Below are positions 1 to 5,375 of a DNA stretch of 27,756 nucleotides, piece by piece. A model generated the notes under the pieces. It was not told where the DNA came from, made no database searches, and was given only the letters and a program-made list of their open reading frames with translations. A program made the translations under genes and the position numbers. Source of the stretch: Caulobacter sp. NIBR2454 (lineage in GTDB: Bacteria; Pseudomonadota; Alphaproteobacteria; Caulobacterales; Caulobacteraceae). Within the stretch, counting starts at the first letter, position 1. Each line of letters starts with the position of its first letter. The stretch covers positions 1-27,756 of the forward strand of contig NZ_CP114873.1 in assembly GCF_027474405.1 (NCBI RefSeq). Reading direction: 5' to 3'.

Positions 1-1593
1 ATGAGAGGCCTCCTGCGGCTCGTCGCCCTGCTGATCTACGTCGGCGCTGGCTATCTGATCGGCTCCCTGGTCGGCCGCCTGGTCCTGATCCCCGTCGCGG
101 CCGTCGCACACGTCAGCCATGGCCTCCAGACGGGCCTGAGCGTCGCGGCCGGCCTCCTCGGCATATTCAGCGCCGTAGGCTATTGGCGGGCCAAGTTTGG
201 CGAGTTTCAGATCGGCGGCGGCGTCCACGGCTCGGCGCACTTCGCCAGCGCGGCGCAGGTCAAAAGCTCGCTCGGCGGCGGCGCGGGGCTGATCGTCGGC
301 CGTGAGAACCGCAAGGGTGGCCAGCTCCTCCGCTACGCCGGCCAGGCCCATCTCCTGACCATCGCCCCGACCCGCTCAGGCAAGGGTGTGGGCGCCATTA
401 TCCCCAACTTGCTGACCGCCGATCGCTCGGTGCTTTGCATCGATCCCAAGGGCGAGAACGCCCACATCACCGCCCGCGCCCGCTCGCGGTTCGGCCCGGT
501 CTATGTGCTCGATCCGTTTGAGATCTCCGGCCAGCCCCCGGCCGCCTTCAACCCCCTGGCCGGCCTGGACCCTGACAGTCTCGACCTGGCCGAAGACGCC
601 GCCCTCCTGGCCGACGCCCTGGTCCACGACCCACCTGGCCAGGGCGGCGAAGCCCATTGGAACGAGGAGGCCAAGGCGCTGATCGCCGGCGTGATCCTCT
701 ACGTCGTCTGCGAGGAGCGGCCTGAAGCCCGCACCCTGGCCACGGTGCGCGAGCTGCTGACCCTCAGTCCTGGCGACTTCGCCGCCTCGCTGGCCATCAT
801 GCAGGAATCCGCCAGCGCCGGCGGCCTGGTCCGCCGGGCCGCCAACCGACACCTCGGCAAGAGCGAGCGGGAAGCGGCCGGCGTGCTGTCCTCGGCCCAG
901 CGCCACACCCACTTCCTCGATAGCGTCCGCATCAACGGGACCATGGCCCGGTCGGATTTTCGGTTCGCCGATCTCAAGGAAGGCAAGGCGACCGTGTTCC
1001 TGGTCCTGCCGCCGGAGCGGCTGGACGCCTATTCCCGATGGCTGCGCCTCATGGTCGCCCAGGCGATCCACGACCTGGCCCGCTCCCCTGCCCGGCCGGC
1101 CGCGCCGGTCCTCTTCCTGCTTGATGAGTTTGCGGCCCTCGGCCGCCTGGAACCCGTCGAACGGGCCTTCGGACTGATGGCCGGTTACGGCCTCCAGCTC
1201 TGGCCGATCCTCCAGGATATGCACCAGCTTTGGAGCGCCTACGGCAAAAAGGCCGGAACCTTCGTTTCCAATGCCGGCATCGTCCAAATCTTCAACGTCG
1301 CCGATGTCGAGACCGCGAGCTGGGTGTCCAAGTCGATCGGCGCGACGACCATGAGCTATCAGACGACGGGAACCAGCACCTCGCGAGGCGGAATGCAGCT
1401 TTTCGAGACCAAATCCACCTCGACCACGGCCCATCTCTCACGGCGCGAACTGATGACGCCTGACGAGATCATGCGGCTGGATTCCAGCCTGGAGATCCTT
1501 TTGCGCCAGGGCGCCGCGCCCGCCATCGCCGCCAAGGTCAGATATTACGACGGGCCGGAGTTCCGGGGGCTGTTCACCGCGGCGAGCGTTTAA
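1..1593 (+). CDS. traG: TraG/VirD4-family type IV coupling protein
   Basis: This is an inner-membrane ATPase that brings the relaxosome to a type IV secretion channel. Two hydrophobic segments lie near residues 5-32 and 45-62, followed by a cytosolic RecA-like ATPase domain. The Walker A motif is PTRSGKG (residues 123-129) and the Walker B is FLLDEFAALG (372-381, with D375 and E376). A conserved AAAPAIAAKVRYY-like C-terminal stretch lies near 505-516. At 530 aa it is shorter than Ti TraG or VirD4, which are usually above 600. The start is the ATG of an ATGA overlap with the traD stop (the other copy of this junction is at 13879-13882), implying translational coupling; no Shine-Dalgarno is needed or seen. 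There are no VirB/Trb channel genes, so it must dock onto a channel supplied by another element. The family call is secure; that it serves this relaxase is inferred from operon and oriT context. Confidence 0.94.
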   Translation: MRGLLRLVALLIYVGAGYLIGSLVGRLVLIPVAAVAHVSHGLQTGLSVAAGLLGIFSAVGYWRAKFGEFQIGGGVHGSAHFASAAQVKSSLGGGAGLIVGRENRKGGQLLRYAGQAHLLTIAPTRSGKGVGAIIPNLLTADRSVLCIDPKGENAHITARARSRFGPVYVLDPFEISGQPPAAFNPLAGLDPDSLDLAEDAALLADALVHDPPGQGGEAHWNEEAKALIAGVILYVVCEERPEARTLATVRELLTLSPGDFAASLAIMQESASAGGLVRRAANRHLGKSEREAAGVLSSAQRHTHFLDSVRINGTMARSDFRFADLKEGKATVFLVLPPERLDAYSRWLRLMVAQAIHDLARSPARPAAPVLFLLDEFAALGRLEPVERAFGLMAGYGLQLWPILQDMHQLWSAYGKKAGTFVSNAGIVQIFNVADVETASWVSKSIGATTMSYQTTGTSTSRGGMQLFETKSTSTTAHLSRRELMTPDEIMRLDSSLEILLRQGAAPAIAAKVRYYDGPEFRGLFTAASV

Positions 1594-1607
1594 ACGGCGC
1601 GAAGACT

Positions 1608-1623
1608 GTATAGGCGTATACAC
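1608..1623 (+). repeat. 8-bp GTATA repeats, two copies (partition-type site)
   Basis: GTATAGGC and GTATACAC lie in tandem with an 8-bp period, 15 bases after the traG stop. They match the arrays at 3335-3366, 3664-3695 and 4294-4317 around the partition genes. The likely ligand is the ribbon-helix-helix protein encoded at 3359-3643, by analogy with omega- and ParG-type proteins that bind short tandem repeats. Confidence 0.7.
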
Positions 1624-1645
1624 GCCGGGCCGCCCTGCCGCGAAC

Positions 1646-1671
1646 GGTGAGTTTTGGGGTAGAGCCTCACC
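1646..1671 (+). repeat. 26-bp Rep element: iteron with inverted arms (left)
   Basis: GGTGAG and CTCACC arms are separated by 14 bases, and the left arm reads on into a full iteron (GTGAGTTTTGGGGTA, 1647-1661). The same design occurs at 2293-2318 and, in reverse, at 3283-3308. Arms of this kind suit a Rep dimer, while the iteron part suits monomers; this binding is inferred. Confidence 0.7.
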
Positions 1672-2055
1672 GTTCAGGTCGCCGCTGGGCGGCGGATCGT
1701 TCTGGGCGACCCGCCGCCCCTCCCCTACCCGATTTGCCGCTCCACGACCCGGAATCGGGCCCTAGCGGCCTATCTGCCGGCGACGTCGGTCGGGATTTCC
1801 CTCAACGGTCCCGCCAGCTTTTCTTCGAAAAGCCATGCGACGGTTGGACCGGGCTCCGATTTTTGAAGGTTTTCGCCGATCTTCCTCTTGGAATAGCTTG
1901 TCGGCCGACTAGGCCGACTCATTTTGATGGGGGATGCCGGGCGGGAGGACCGCGCAGCGGGCCGGGGCGGCCGAAGGCCGCGAGCCGGCGGGGGCGAAGC
2001 CCCCAAGAGGCGGCGCTTTCTTTCTTCTTCGGCGTCCAACCGCCTGGGCGCGAAG

Positions 2056-2064
2056 TTATCCACA
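2056..2064 (+). promoter_or_regulatory. DnaA box
   Basis: TTATCCACA is an exact match to the bacterial DnaA-box consensus. It sits 9 bases before an inverted iteron and 35 bases before the AT-rich segment, the usual position for host DnaA to help open an iteron origin. Confidence 0.85.
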
Positions 2065-2072
2065 GGCCGGGC

Positions 2073-2087
2073 TACCCCAAAACTCAC
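2073..2087 (-). repeat. Inverted iteron
   Basis: TACCCCAAAACTCAC is the exact reverse complement of the iteron at 1647-1661 and 2294-2308. It faces the direct iteron array from the other side of the AT-rich segment. Confidence 0.8.
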
Positions 2088-2098
2088 CGTTCCGGTTC

Positions 2099-2131
2099 AG
2101 ATTCTAAGATTCTTCTTAGATTCAAGATTCA
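2099..2131. promoter_or_regulatory. AT-rich DNA unwinding element of oriV
   Basis: This AT-rich island in GC-rich DNA carries AGATTC four times (2099, 2107, 2118, 2125) and a small inverted repeat (TCTAAGA at 2103-2109, TCTTAGA at 2114-2120). It lies between the DnaA box with inverted iteron and the direct iterons. Short AT-rich direct repeats in this position are typical of the strand-opening site in iteron plasmids. Confidence 0.72.
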
Positions 2132-2175
2132 GGGGCCGTAACTCGTTGAACCGTAACAGCGAATCAGGCCGAAAA

Positions 2176-2308
2176 GTGAGTGTTGGGGCCGAGTCGCGTG
2201 AGCTTTGGGGTAGCCTACGGTGAGCGTTGGGGTCGGTAAAAGTGAGTGTTGGGGCCGAGTCGCGTGAGCTTTGGGGTAGGCGCCCGCTCGACGGTGAGTT
2301 TTGGGGTA
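2176..2308 (+). repeat. Six direct iterons of oriV
   Basis: Fifteen-base repeats begin at 2176, 2198, 2220, 2242, 2264 and 2294. The pattern is GTGAG, then TG, CT, CG or TT, then TTGGGG, then a variable TA, TC or CC. The first five are spaced exactly 22 bp (two helical turns), so bound Rep molecules would line up on one DNA face; the sixth is spaced 30 bp. The pair at 2172-2213 is repeated at 2238-2279, suggesting the array grew by a 66-bp duplication. Iterons are the binding sites of the Rep_3 initiator encoded just downstream and set copy number and incompatibility. Confidence 0.9.
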
Positions 2309-2318
2309 TGCCCTCACC
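2293..2318 (+). repeat. 26-bp Rep element: iteron with inverted arms (middle)
   Basis: GGTGAG at 2293-2298 and CTCACC at 2313-2318 enclose the last direct iteron. The 26-bp length matches the elements at 1646-1671 and 3283-3308. Confidence 0.7.
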
Positions 2319-2340
2319 GATCAAAGGGGAGCTAGAGGAT

Positions 2341-2395
2341 TTGCCCAACTCACAATTCGCCGGTAAGGTGAGCTGAGAATCTGTTCTTGCTCACC
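2341..2395 (+). promoter_or_regulatory. repA promoter with inverted-repeat operator
   Basis: A weak promoter can be read as TTGCCC (2341-2346), a 17-bp spacer and TAAGGT (2364-2369). The -10 overlaps an inverted repeat, GGTGAGC at 2367-2373 and GCTCACC at 2389-2395, that ends one base before the repA ATG. The arms are the conserved start of the iterons. Iteron initiators such as pPS10 RepA repress their own genes as dimers at such half-iteron palindromes. The operator call is stronger than the exact promoter hexamers. Confidence 0.5.
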
Positions 2396-2396
2396 G

Positions 2397-3287
2397 ATGG
2401 ACGTGTCGATGTCGAAAGGCGCTGTGGTCGATCTCCCTATCCGGACCCTGGATCAAAAGGGGCGCGGCAATCCGTTCGATCCGGCCAACTATGGCGAGAT
2501 CGTCAAGCCTGGCGAGCTGGTGGACATCGTCGAGCTGAACCCCCTCACCCTCGCCGATCGCCGCATCTACAACCTGCTGATCGCCAACGCCTGGGAGCGG
2601 ATAGGCGAGCCCATCATCCATCGCATCTCTAAAACGGCCCTGAAGGGCACGCATCAGGGCAATGAGCGGGTGGAAAGCTCGCTGCTGCGGCTGATGGGCA
2701 CGATCGCGATCGTCACCATCCGCAAGGACGGCAAGAGCTACAAGCGCCGCGTCCAGCTCCTCGGCCCGAGCGACGAGAGCCTGGAGAAGGACGGCTTCCT
2801 TCACTACCGCATCCCCGAGGAGCTGATCGAGATCCTGCGGAACAGCGAGGTCTATGCCCGCCTCAAGACGCAGGTGATGTATTGCTTCGAGTCGAAATAC
2901 GCTCTCTGCCTCTATGAAATGATCGAGCGGCGCATAGGCCTGGAATACAAGCAGATGGAAGAATTCACAGTTGAGGAGCTTCGCGGCCTCCTGAACGTGC
3001 CCGAAGGAAAGCTGGAGCGGTTCGCGGATTTCAACAAATACTGCCTAAAAGTCGCCAAGGACGAAATCAACAAGCTCTGTCCTTTCTTCGTTGACTTCAC
3101 GCCCATCAAGAAGGGGCGCAAGGTCGAGCGAGTGGCGCTGCATTGGTTCCCCAAAACCTCCACCGGCAAACGCGATGCGCAAATCCTGATCGATCAGCAC
3201 AGTGTCGTCCGGCGGGCCAAGCTGCGGGGCGAACCCGTCGAAATGCCGGTCCTGGTGGACTTCAACCGGCCGGCCGACGAACGGTGA
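2397..3287 (+). CDS. repA: Replication initiator, Rep_3 family
   Basis: This is the plasmid initiator: it binds the iterons upstream, opens the AT-rich segment with DnaA and recruits the replisome. The 296-residue protein has the two winged-helix layout of the family. The first domain includes LTLADRRIYNLL (about residues 52-63). The second includes KSKYALCLYEMIERR-like sequence near 160-175, TVEELRGLL near 188-196, and EINKLCPF plus IKKGRKVERV near 222-246. Length is normal for Rep_3. ATG 2397 gives MDVSMSKG; an in-frame ATG at 2409 is an alternative, and neither has a good Shine-Dalgarno. The stop codon TGA (3285-3287) lies inside the left arm of a 26-bp Rep element. The gene converges on the partition operon. 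Autoregulation through the operator at 2367-2395 is inferred. Confidence 0.93.
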   Translation: MDVSMSKGAVVDLPIRTLDQKGRGNPFDPANYGEIVKPGELVDIVELNPLTLADRRIYNLLIANAWERIGEPIIHRISKTALKGTHQGNERVESSLLRLMGTIAIVTIRKDGKSYKRRVQLLGPSDESLEKDGFLHYRIPEELIEILRNSEVYARLKTQVMYCFESKYALCLYEMIERRIGLEYKQMEEFTVEELRGLLNVPEGKLERFADFNKYCLKVAKDEINKLCPFFVDFTPIKKGRKVERVALHWFPKTSTGKRDAQILIDQHSVVRRAKLRGEPVEMPVLVDFNRPADER

Positions 3288-3308
3288 GCCCCCACCCCAA
3301 AACTCACC
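3283..3308 (-). repeat. 26-bp Rep element overlapping the repA stop codon
   Basis: GGTGAG (3283-3288) and CTCACC (3303-3308) are 14 bases apart, and on the minus strand the element reads as an iteron, with ACCCCAAAACTCACC at 3294-3308. The repA stop is within the left arm. The following bases TTCAGGTC (3310-3317) also follow the left-hand element (1673-1680). Confidence 0.68.
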
Positions 3309-3334
3309 TTTCAGGTCTCCAGCGCCCCTGCTGC

Positions 3335-3366
3335 GTATAGGCGTATAATTGTATACGGCTATACGC
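3335..3366. repeat. 8-bp GTATA repeats, four copies, after the par operon
   Basis: GTATAGGC, GTATAATT, GTATACGG and CTATACGC follow one another with an exact 8-bp period. They lie between the convergent repA and partition genes and overlap the stop codon of the ribbon-helix-helix gene (3359-3361). This is a candidate centromere (parS). Confidence 0.72.
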
Positions 3367-3643
3367 CCCCACGACCGACGTGGTTGCGCCCCTTCTTAAC
3401 GAACAGATCGTCCAGCGCCTCGGCCAACAGGCTTTGCACCGTCGTCCCCCCCTCGGCCGCGAGGATGCGGAGCTGGGTGCTGACCTCGGGGGGGAAGTGG
3501 CCGCCGATCAGCTTGGTCCCCCGGCGGCTCCCCTGCGCCCCTCTAGCGGCTGGCGCCTCGGCCGGGGTCGCCGGCGGGGGCGCGGGATCGCCGCCAGCTT
3601 TGGCGCGGTCGAGAACGGCCTGAAGCGCATTGCCCTTGGCCAT
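3359..3643 (-). CDS. Ribbon-helix-helix partition protein (ParG/omega-like, centromere binding)
   Basis: This 94-residue basic protein is encoded directly after parA, with a TGATG stop/start overlap (3641-3645) and Shine-Dalgarno GGAGGTG (3649-3655), so the two are co-translated. The N-terminal half is a low-complexity Ala/Pro/Gly tail (about residues 15-40). The C-terminal half fits a ribbon-helix-helix fold: a short strand with TKLIGGHF (43-50), then helices at 52-63 and 67-82. That layout, a flexible tail plus RHH, is typical of ParG-like partners of small ParA proteins: the tail stimulates the ATPase and the RHH binds the centromere and represses the operon. The 8-bp repeats around the operon are the expected target. 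I have no alignment to name a subfamily, so no symbol is given. Confidence 0.82.
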   Translation of the reverse strand: MAKGNALQAVLDRAKAGGDPAPPPATPAEAPAARGAQGSRRGTKLIGGHFPPEVSTQLRILAAEGGTTVQSLLAEALDDLFVKKGRNHVGRGGV

Positions 3644-4278
3644 CACGCCACCTCCGTCTGCTTGTATAATCGTATACTTGTATACTCGTATAACTGTTTG
3701 ATTTCGGCCGCCGCCGGGCCATGCGGCTCGAACTCCTGCACCGCCTGGCCTACGGCCTGGGCGCGGAAGAAAGCCTTGCGGTTGCCGACCGTCACCGGAC
3801 AGACGGCCGCGCCCAGCTCCTCCACCGCCTTCATAGCGTCGCCCGTCTCCTGCCCCTGGGGTGGCACGAAGGTCAGCACGACGGCGAAGGCGCGATCGAG
3901 CTGGCGCACCACCTCCAGCGTGTGCGTCATGCTCATGGTGTCGAACACGGCGGTCTTGGTCGGGATCAGGATGAAGTCGGCATGACGCGCCGCCTCGAAA
4001 GTCACGTCGCGCGCCACGGCCGCGCCGTCGATCACCACCAGGTCGGTGCCGGCGTCGGCGCAGGCTTTCAGCACGGCCGACAACCGCACCGGCTGGATCG
4101 AGGCAACGGCGGGCGTGTCGAGCTGGCGCACGTCCTTCCAGAAGGAAGCGGTCGCCTGCGGGTCGAGGTCGATGATCGCAACCTCCTTGCCGGCCTGCTC
4201 GGCCGCCACGGCCAAGCACGTCGCCAGGGTGGTCTTACCGACTCCCCCCTTCTGCGAGAGGATGGCGAGAACCTTCAT
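3643..4278 (-). CDS. parA: ParA-family partition ATPase (small, type Ib-like)
   Basis: This is a Walker-type ATPase that positions plasmid copies on the nucleoid. The deviant Walker A is KGGVGKTT (residues 10-17), the A' region is IIDLDPQ (35-41) and Walker B is VVIDGAA (81-87, D84). At 211 residues with no N-terminal HTH it is the small ParF-like type, which leaves operon repression to its partner protein. ATG 4278 has a good Shine-Dalgarno (AGGAG at 4285-4289). The last residues, [11 protein letters not shown] (196-206), are encoded by four tandem 8-bp GTATA repeats (3664-3695), so this C-terminal tail is shaped by a DNA site. The gene is followed without a gap by the RHH gene and preceded by a promoter covered by three of the same repeats. 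Confidence 0.95.
   Translation of the reverse strand: MKVLAILSQKGGVGKTTLATCLAVAAEQAGKEVAIIDLDPQATASFWKDVRQLDTPAVASIQPVRLSAVLKACADAGTDLVVIDGAAVARDVTFEAARHADFILIPTKTAVFDTMSMTHTLEVVRQLDRAFAVVLTFVPPQGQETGDAMKAVEELGAAVCPVTVGNRKAFFRAQAVGQAVQEFEPHGPAAAEIKQLYEYTSIRLYKQTEVA
3664..3695. repeat. 8-bp GTATA repeats, four copies, inside the 3' end of parA
   Basis: GTATAATC, GTATACTT, GTATACTC and GTATAACT run with an exact 8-bp period within coding DNA for ParA residues 196-206, 21 bases upstream of the RHH start codon. They may be a centromere or an internal operator. Confidence 0.75.
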
Positions 4279-4293
4279 GCTACACTCCTACAG

Positions 4294-4329
4294 GTATAGG
4301 CCTATACTTGTATACACGGGCGAACGCAA
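4294..4329 (-). promoter_or_regulatory. par operon promoter covered by 8-bp repeats
   Basis: On the minus strand TTGCGT (4324-4329), a 17-bp spacer and TATAGG (4301-4306) form a plausible promoter for parA. Three 8-bp repeats, GTATAGGC, CTATACTT and GTATACAC (4294-4317), cover the -10 and most of the spacer. Binding of the RHH protein here would shut off its own operon, as ParG and omega do. The repeats are certain; the promoter hexamers are a reading of a weak consensus. Confidence 0.6.
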
Positions 4330-4352
4330 AAGGGAAGGGGCACCCCGCGCGC

Positions 4353-4982
4353 TCACCCCTCGGACTCCCCGTCCCCGTCGAGGGGCTCGTGGCGCATCGC
4401 GCCATGACCTGGGATCGGGCAGAGCGGCGCGCCGGCCGTCTCCAGCCATTTGCGCGCGGTCCTGACGGTGTAGCCGCAGGCCAGGCACTCACACTTGAGC
4501 ATCCGGACCGCCTGCTTCCGGGGCGCGGTCGTCAGCCCGCCGGTGTCGAGGCGAGCGTGGGGGAGGGGACCCGCCGCCGCGAGGATGGGGGCGACTGTCG
4601 CGAGGAACGCTTCGCCCGGCGTGGTGGCGCGCATCGGCCCGACCAGTCCCAGCCCAAGCGCGACCCGTTTAAACGACTTCCCATGCCCGGCCTTGATGCC
4701 CACGGCCGCGTGGACCAGCTCGTGCGCCAGGATCGCGGCGATCTGCGCCGGCATGGCGTCGGGCGCGTGGGCCAGGTCCGGCCGGATGAAGATTTCAAAA
4801 TGCCCGTCCGCGCTGCGCCGGTTATCCCAGCACTCGCCGATCGCTCGGCTCCTGCGGCCGGCGCTGGTGAAGCCGATGGCCACCCGCACCCGGTCGGGGA
4901 GGGGAGCGCCCAACGCCTCGAACAGCGGGGCCATGCCCGCCGCCACCCCGTTCAGCCAGCTTTCCCGGTTATCGTGGATCAT
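4353..4982 (-). CDS. SprT-like zinc metalloprotease domain protein
   Basis: This 209-residue protein contains AHELVHAAVG, a zincin HExxH motif with H87, E88 and H91, and a likely third zinc ligand at H100 in GHGKSF. This matches SprT/Spartan-like domains. A Cys cluster follows (C164, C166, C169 and C188), resembling a small zinc ribbon that could hold DNA. Spartan-type proteases cut proteins covalently trapped on DNA; the role of bacterial plasmid versions is not established. The ATG at 4982 is preceded by GGGAGA (4990-4995), 7 bases away. The gene reads toward parA, 74 bases upstream of it, on the same strand. Overlapping hairpins lie in its leader (4999-5029). The fold is well supported; the function is inference. 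Confidence 0.85.
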   Translation of the reverse strand: MIHDNRESWLNGVAAGMAPLFEALGAPLPDRVRVAIGFTSAGRRSRAIGECWDNRRSADGHFEIFIRPDLAHAPDAMPAQIAAILAHELVHAAVGIKAGHGKSFKRVALGLGLVGPMRATTPGEAFLATVAPILAAAGPLPHARLDTGGLTTAPRKQAVRMLKCECLACGYTVRTARKWLETAGAPLCPIPGHGAMRHEPLDGDGESEG

Positions 4983-4998
4983 CTCACTGTCTCCCTTT

Positions 4999-5029
4999 CA
5001 TCGCCGCAGGGCGATGGCCTCGGCCATCG
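4999..5029 (-). promoter_or_regulatory. Overlapping, mutually exclusive hairpins in the SprT-like gene leader
   Basis: CATCGCC (4999-5005) pairs with GGCGATG (5010-5016), while CGATGGCC (5012-5019) pairs with GGCCATCG (5022-5029). The two helices share 5012-5016 and cannot both form. The first ends 3 bases before the Shine-Dalgarno of the SprT-like gene, so it could influence translation initiation. Confidence 0.4.
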
Positions 5030-5184
5030 GCCCTGCCGTCGTGGCGAACAGCCGGGGGCGAGGGGGGCAGCGGGAATCGGCCGGGGTGGTGCGGGCGCAG
5101 GCGCAGCCGAGCCACGGCCCGGCGGATCGTCGTTGCGGGGGAGAGGGGGCGGCGCGCCCCTTTCCCCTCCTAGACGGAGATCTT

Positions 5185-5310
5185 CGCCGGCGACGCCGGC
5201 GGCCTCATGCGGGCCTCAAGCCCGCCCGCGCGAGCGATCGTCACCGAATGGCCGAGACGCTGAAAGCGGCTCGGTGAGCCGCGCGAATAGAGCCCGGTCC
5301 CGAAAGGGAC
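5185..5310. repeat. Cluster of four hairpins upstream of the restriction-modification genes
   Basis: Perfect stems are CGCCGGC with GCCGGCG (5185-5201), GCGGGC with GCCCGC (5209-5225), GCGGCTC with GAGCCGC (5266-5282) and GTCCC-GAAA-GGGAC (5297-5310). The last has a GNRA-type tetraloop. None is followed by a T-run, so they are not standard terminators. Role unknown. Confidence 0.5.
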
Positions 5311-5324
5311 GCGTCCAAAAATAC

Positions 5325-5337
5325 GTGACGCATTGTC
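5325..5337 (+). promoter_or_regulatory. Shared restriction-modification control motif upstream of the regulator gene
   Basis: GTGACGCATTGTC lies 38 bases before the regulator ATG. The same 13-mer with one C-to-T change (GTGACGTATTGTC) abuts the methyltransferase start at 7947-7959. Two genes of one system sharing such a motif suggests a common operator for the regulator or for the methyltransferase's own HTH. Confidence 0.55.
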
Positions 5338-5375
5338 CGTAGACGCAAACACCACAACCGAGCTTGCATGCGCCA

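Larger units (their letters stand above)
1594..2396. other. Replication origin region (oriV), no protein gene
   Basis: This 803-base stretch between traG and repA has no convincing gene. From left to right it holds two 8-bp GTATA repeats (1608-1623), a 26-bp Rep element (1646-1671), and a GC-rich stretch with several hairpins (1817-1833 with a TTC loop, 1967-1981 and 1990-2004 with GAA loops). It continues with a consensus DnaA box (2056-2064), an inverted iteron (2073-2087), an AT-rich segment (2099-2131), six direct iterons (2176-2308) and a promoter/operator for repA (2341-2395). Together these are the standard parts of a DnaA-assisted, iteron-controlled theta origin. Confidence 0.88.
4983..5375. 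other. Divergent intergenic region with hairpins and restriction-modification control sequences
   Basis: No gene is visible in these 393 bases between the divergent SprT-like and regulator genes. Next to the SprT-like start are two overlapping inverted repeats (4999-5016 and 5012-5029). After a GC-rich stretch come four strong hairpins: 5185-5201 (GAC loop), 5209-5225 (CTCAA loop), 5266-5282 (GGT loop) and 5297-5310 (GAAA loop). The last 60 bases carry the putative operator of the restriction-modification regulator. Confidence 0.75.

Noticed and set aside
376..1434. A 352-codon open frame antisense to traG (and its copy at 14254-15312)
   Set aside because: It is a by-product of GC-rich codon usage opposite a clearly conserved coupling-protein gene; no ribosome site and no recognisable domain.
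1647..2141. A 164-codon open frame across the origin
   Set aside because: It starts inside an iteron and runs through the DnaA box and unwinding region; composition is that of non-coding DNA and there is no Shine-Dalgarno.
2176..2308. Direct repeats as a possible CRISPR array
   Set aside because: Units are 15 bp with about 7-bp spacers that are themselves repeated, next to a Rep gene; they are iterons. No cas genes are present.
3644..4219. N-terminal extension of the ribbon-helix-helix gene through the parA frame
   Set aside because: The true start is the ATG at 3643 with GGAGGTG and TGATG coupling; the upstream part is out-of-frame parA sequence.
4667..4674. TTTAAAC as a programmed -1 frameshift site in the SprT-like gene and relaxase
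   Set aside because: In both genes the reading frame is TTT AAA CGG, not the T TTA AAC frame needed for slippage, and both genes are full length without a shift.
4308..5342. A 344-codon open frame opposite the SprT-like gene
   Set aside because: The opposite strand carries HELVH and a good ribosome site; the frame is Arg/Gly/Pro-rich as expected of an antisense shadow.
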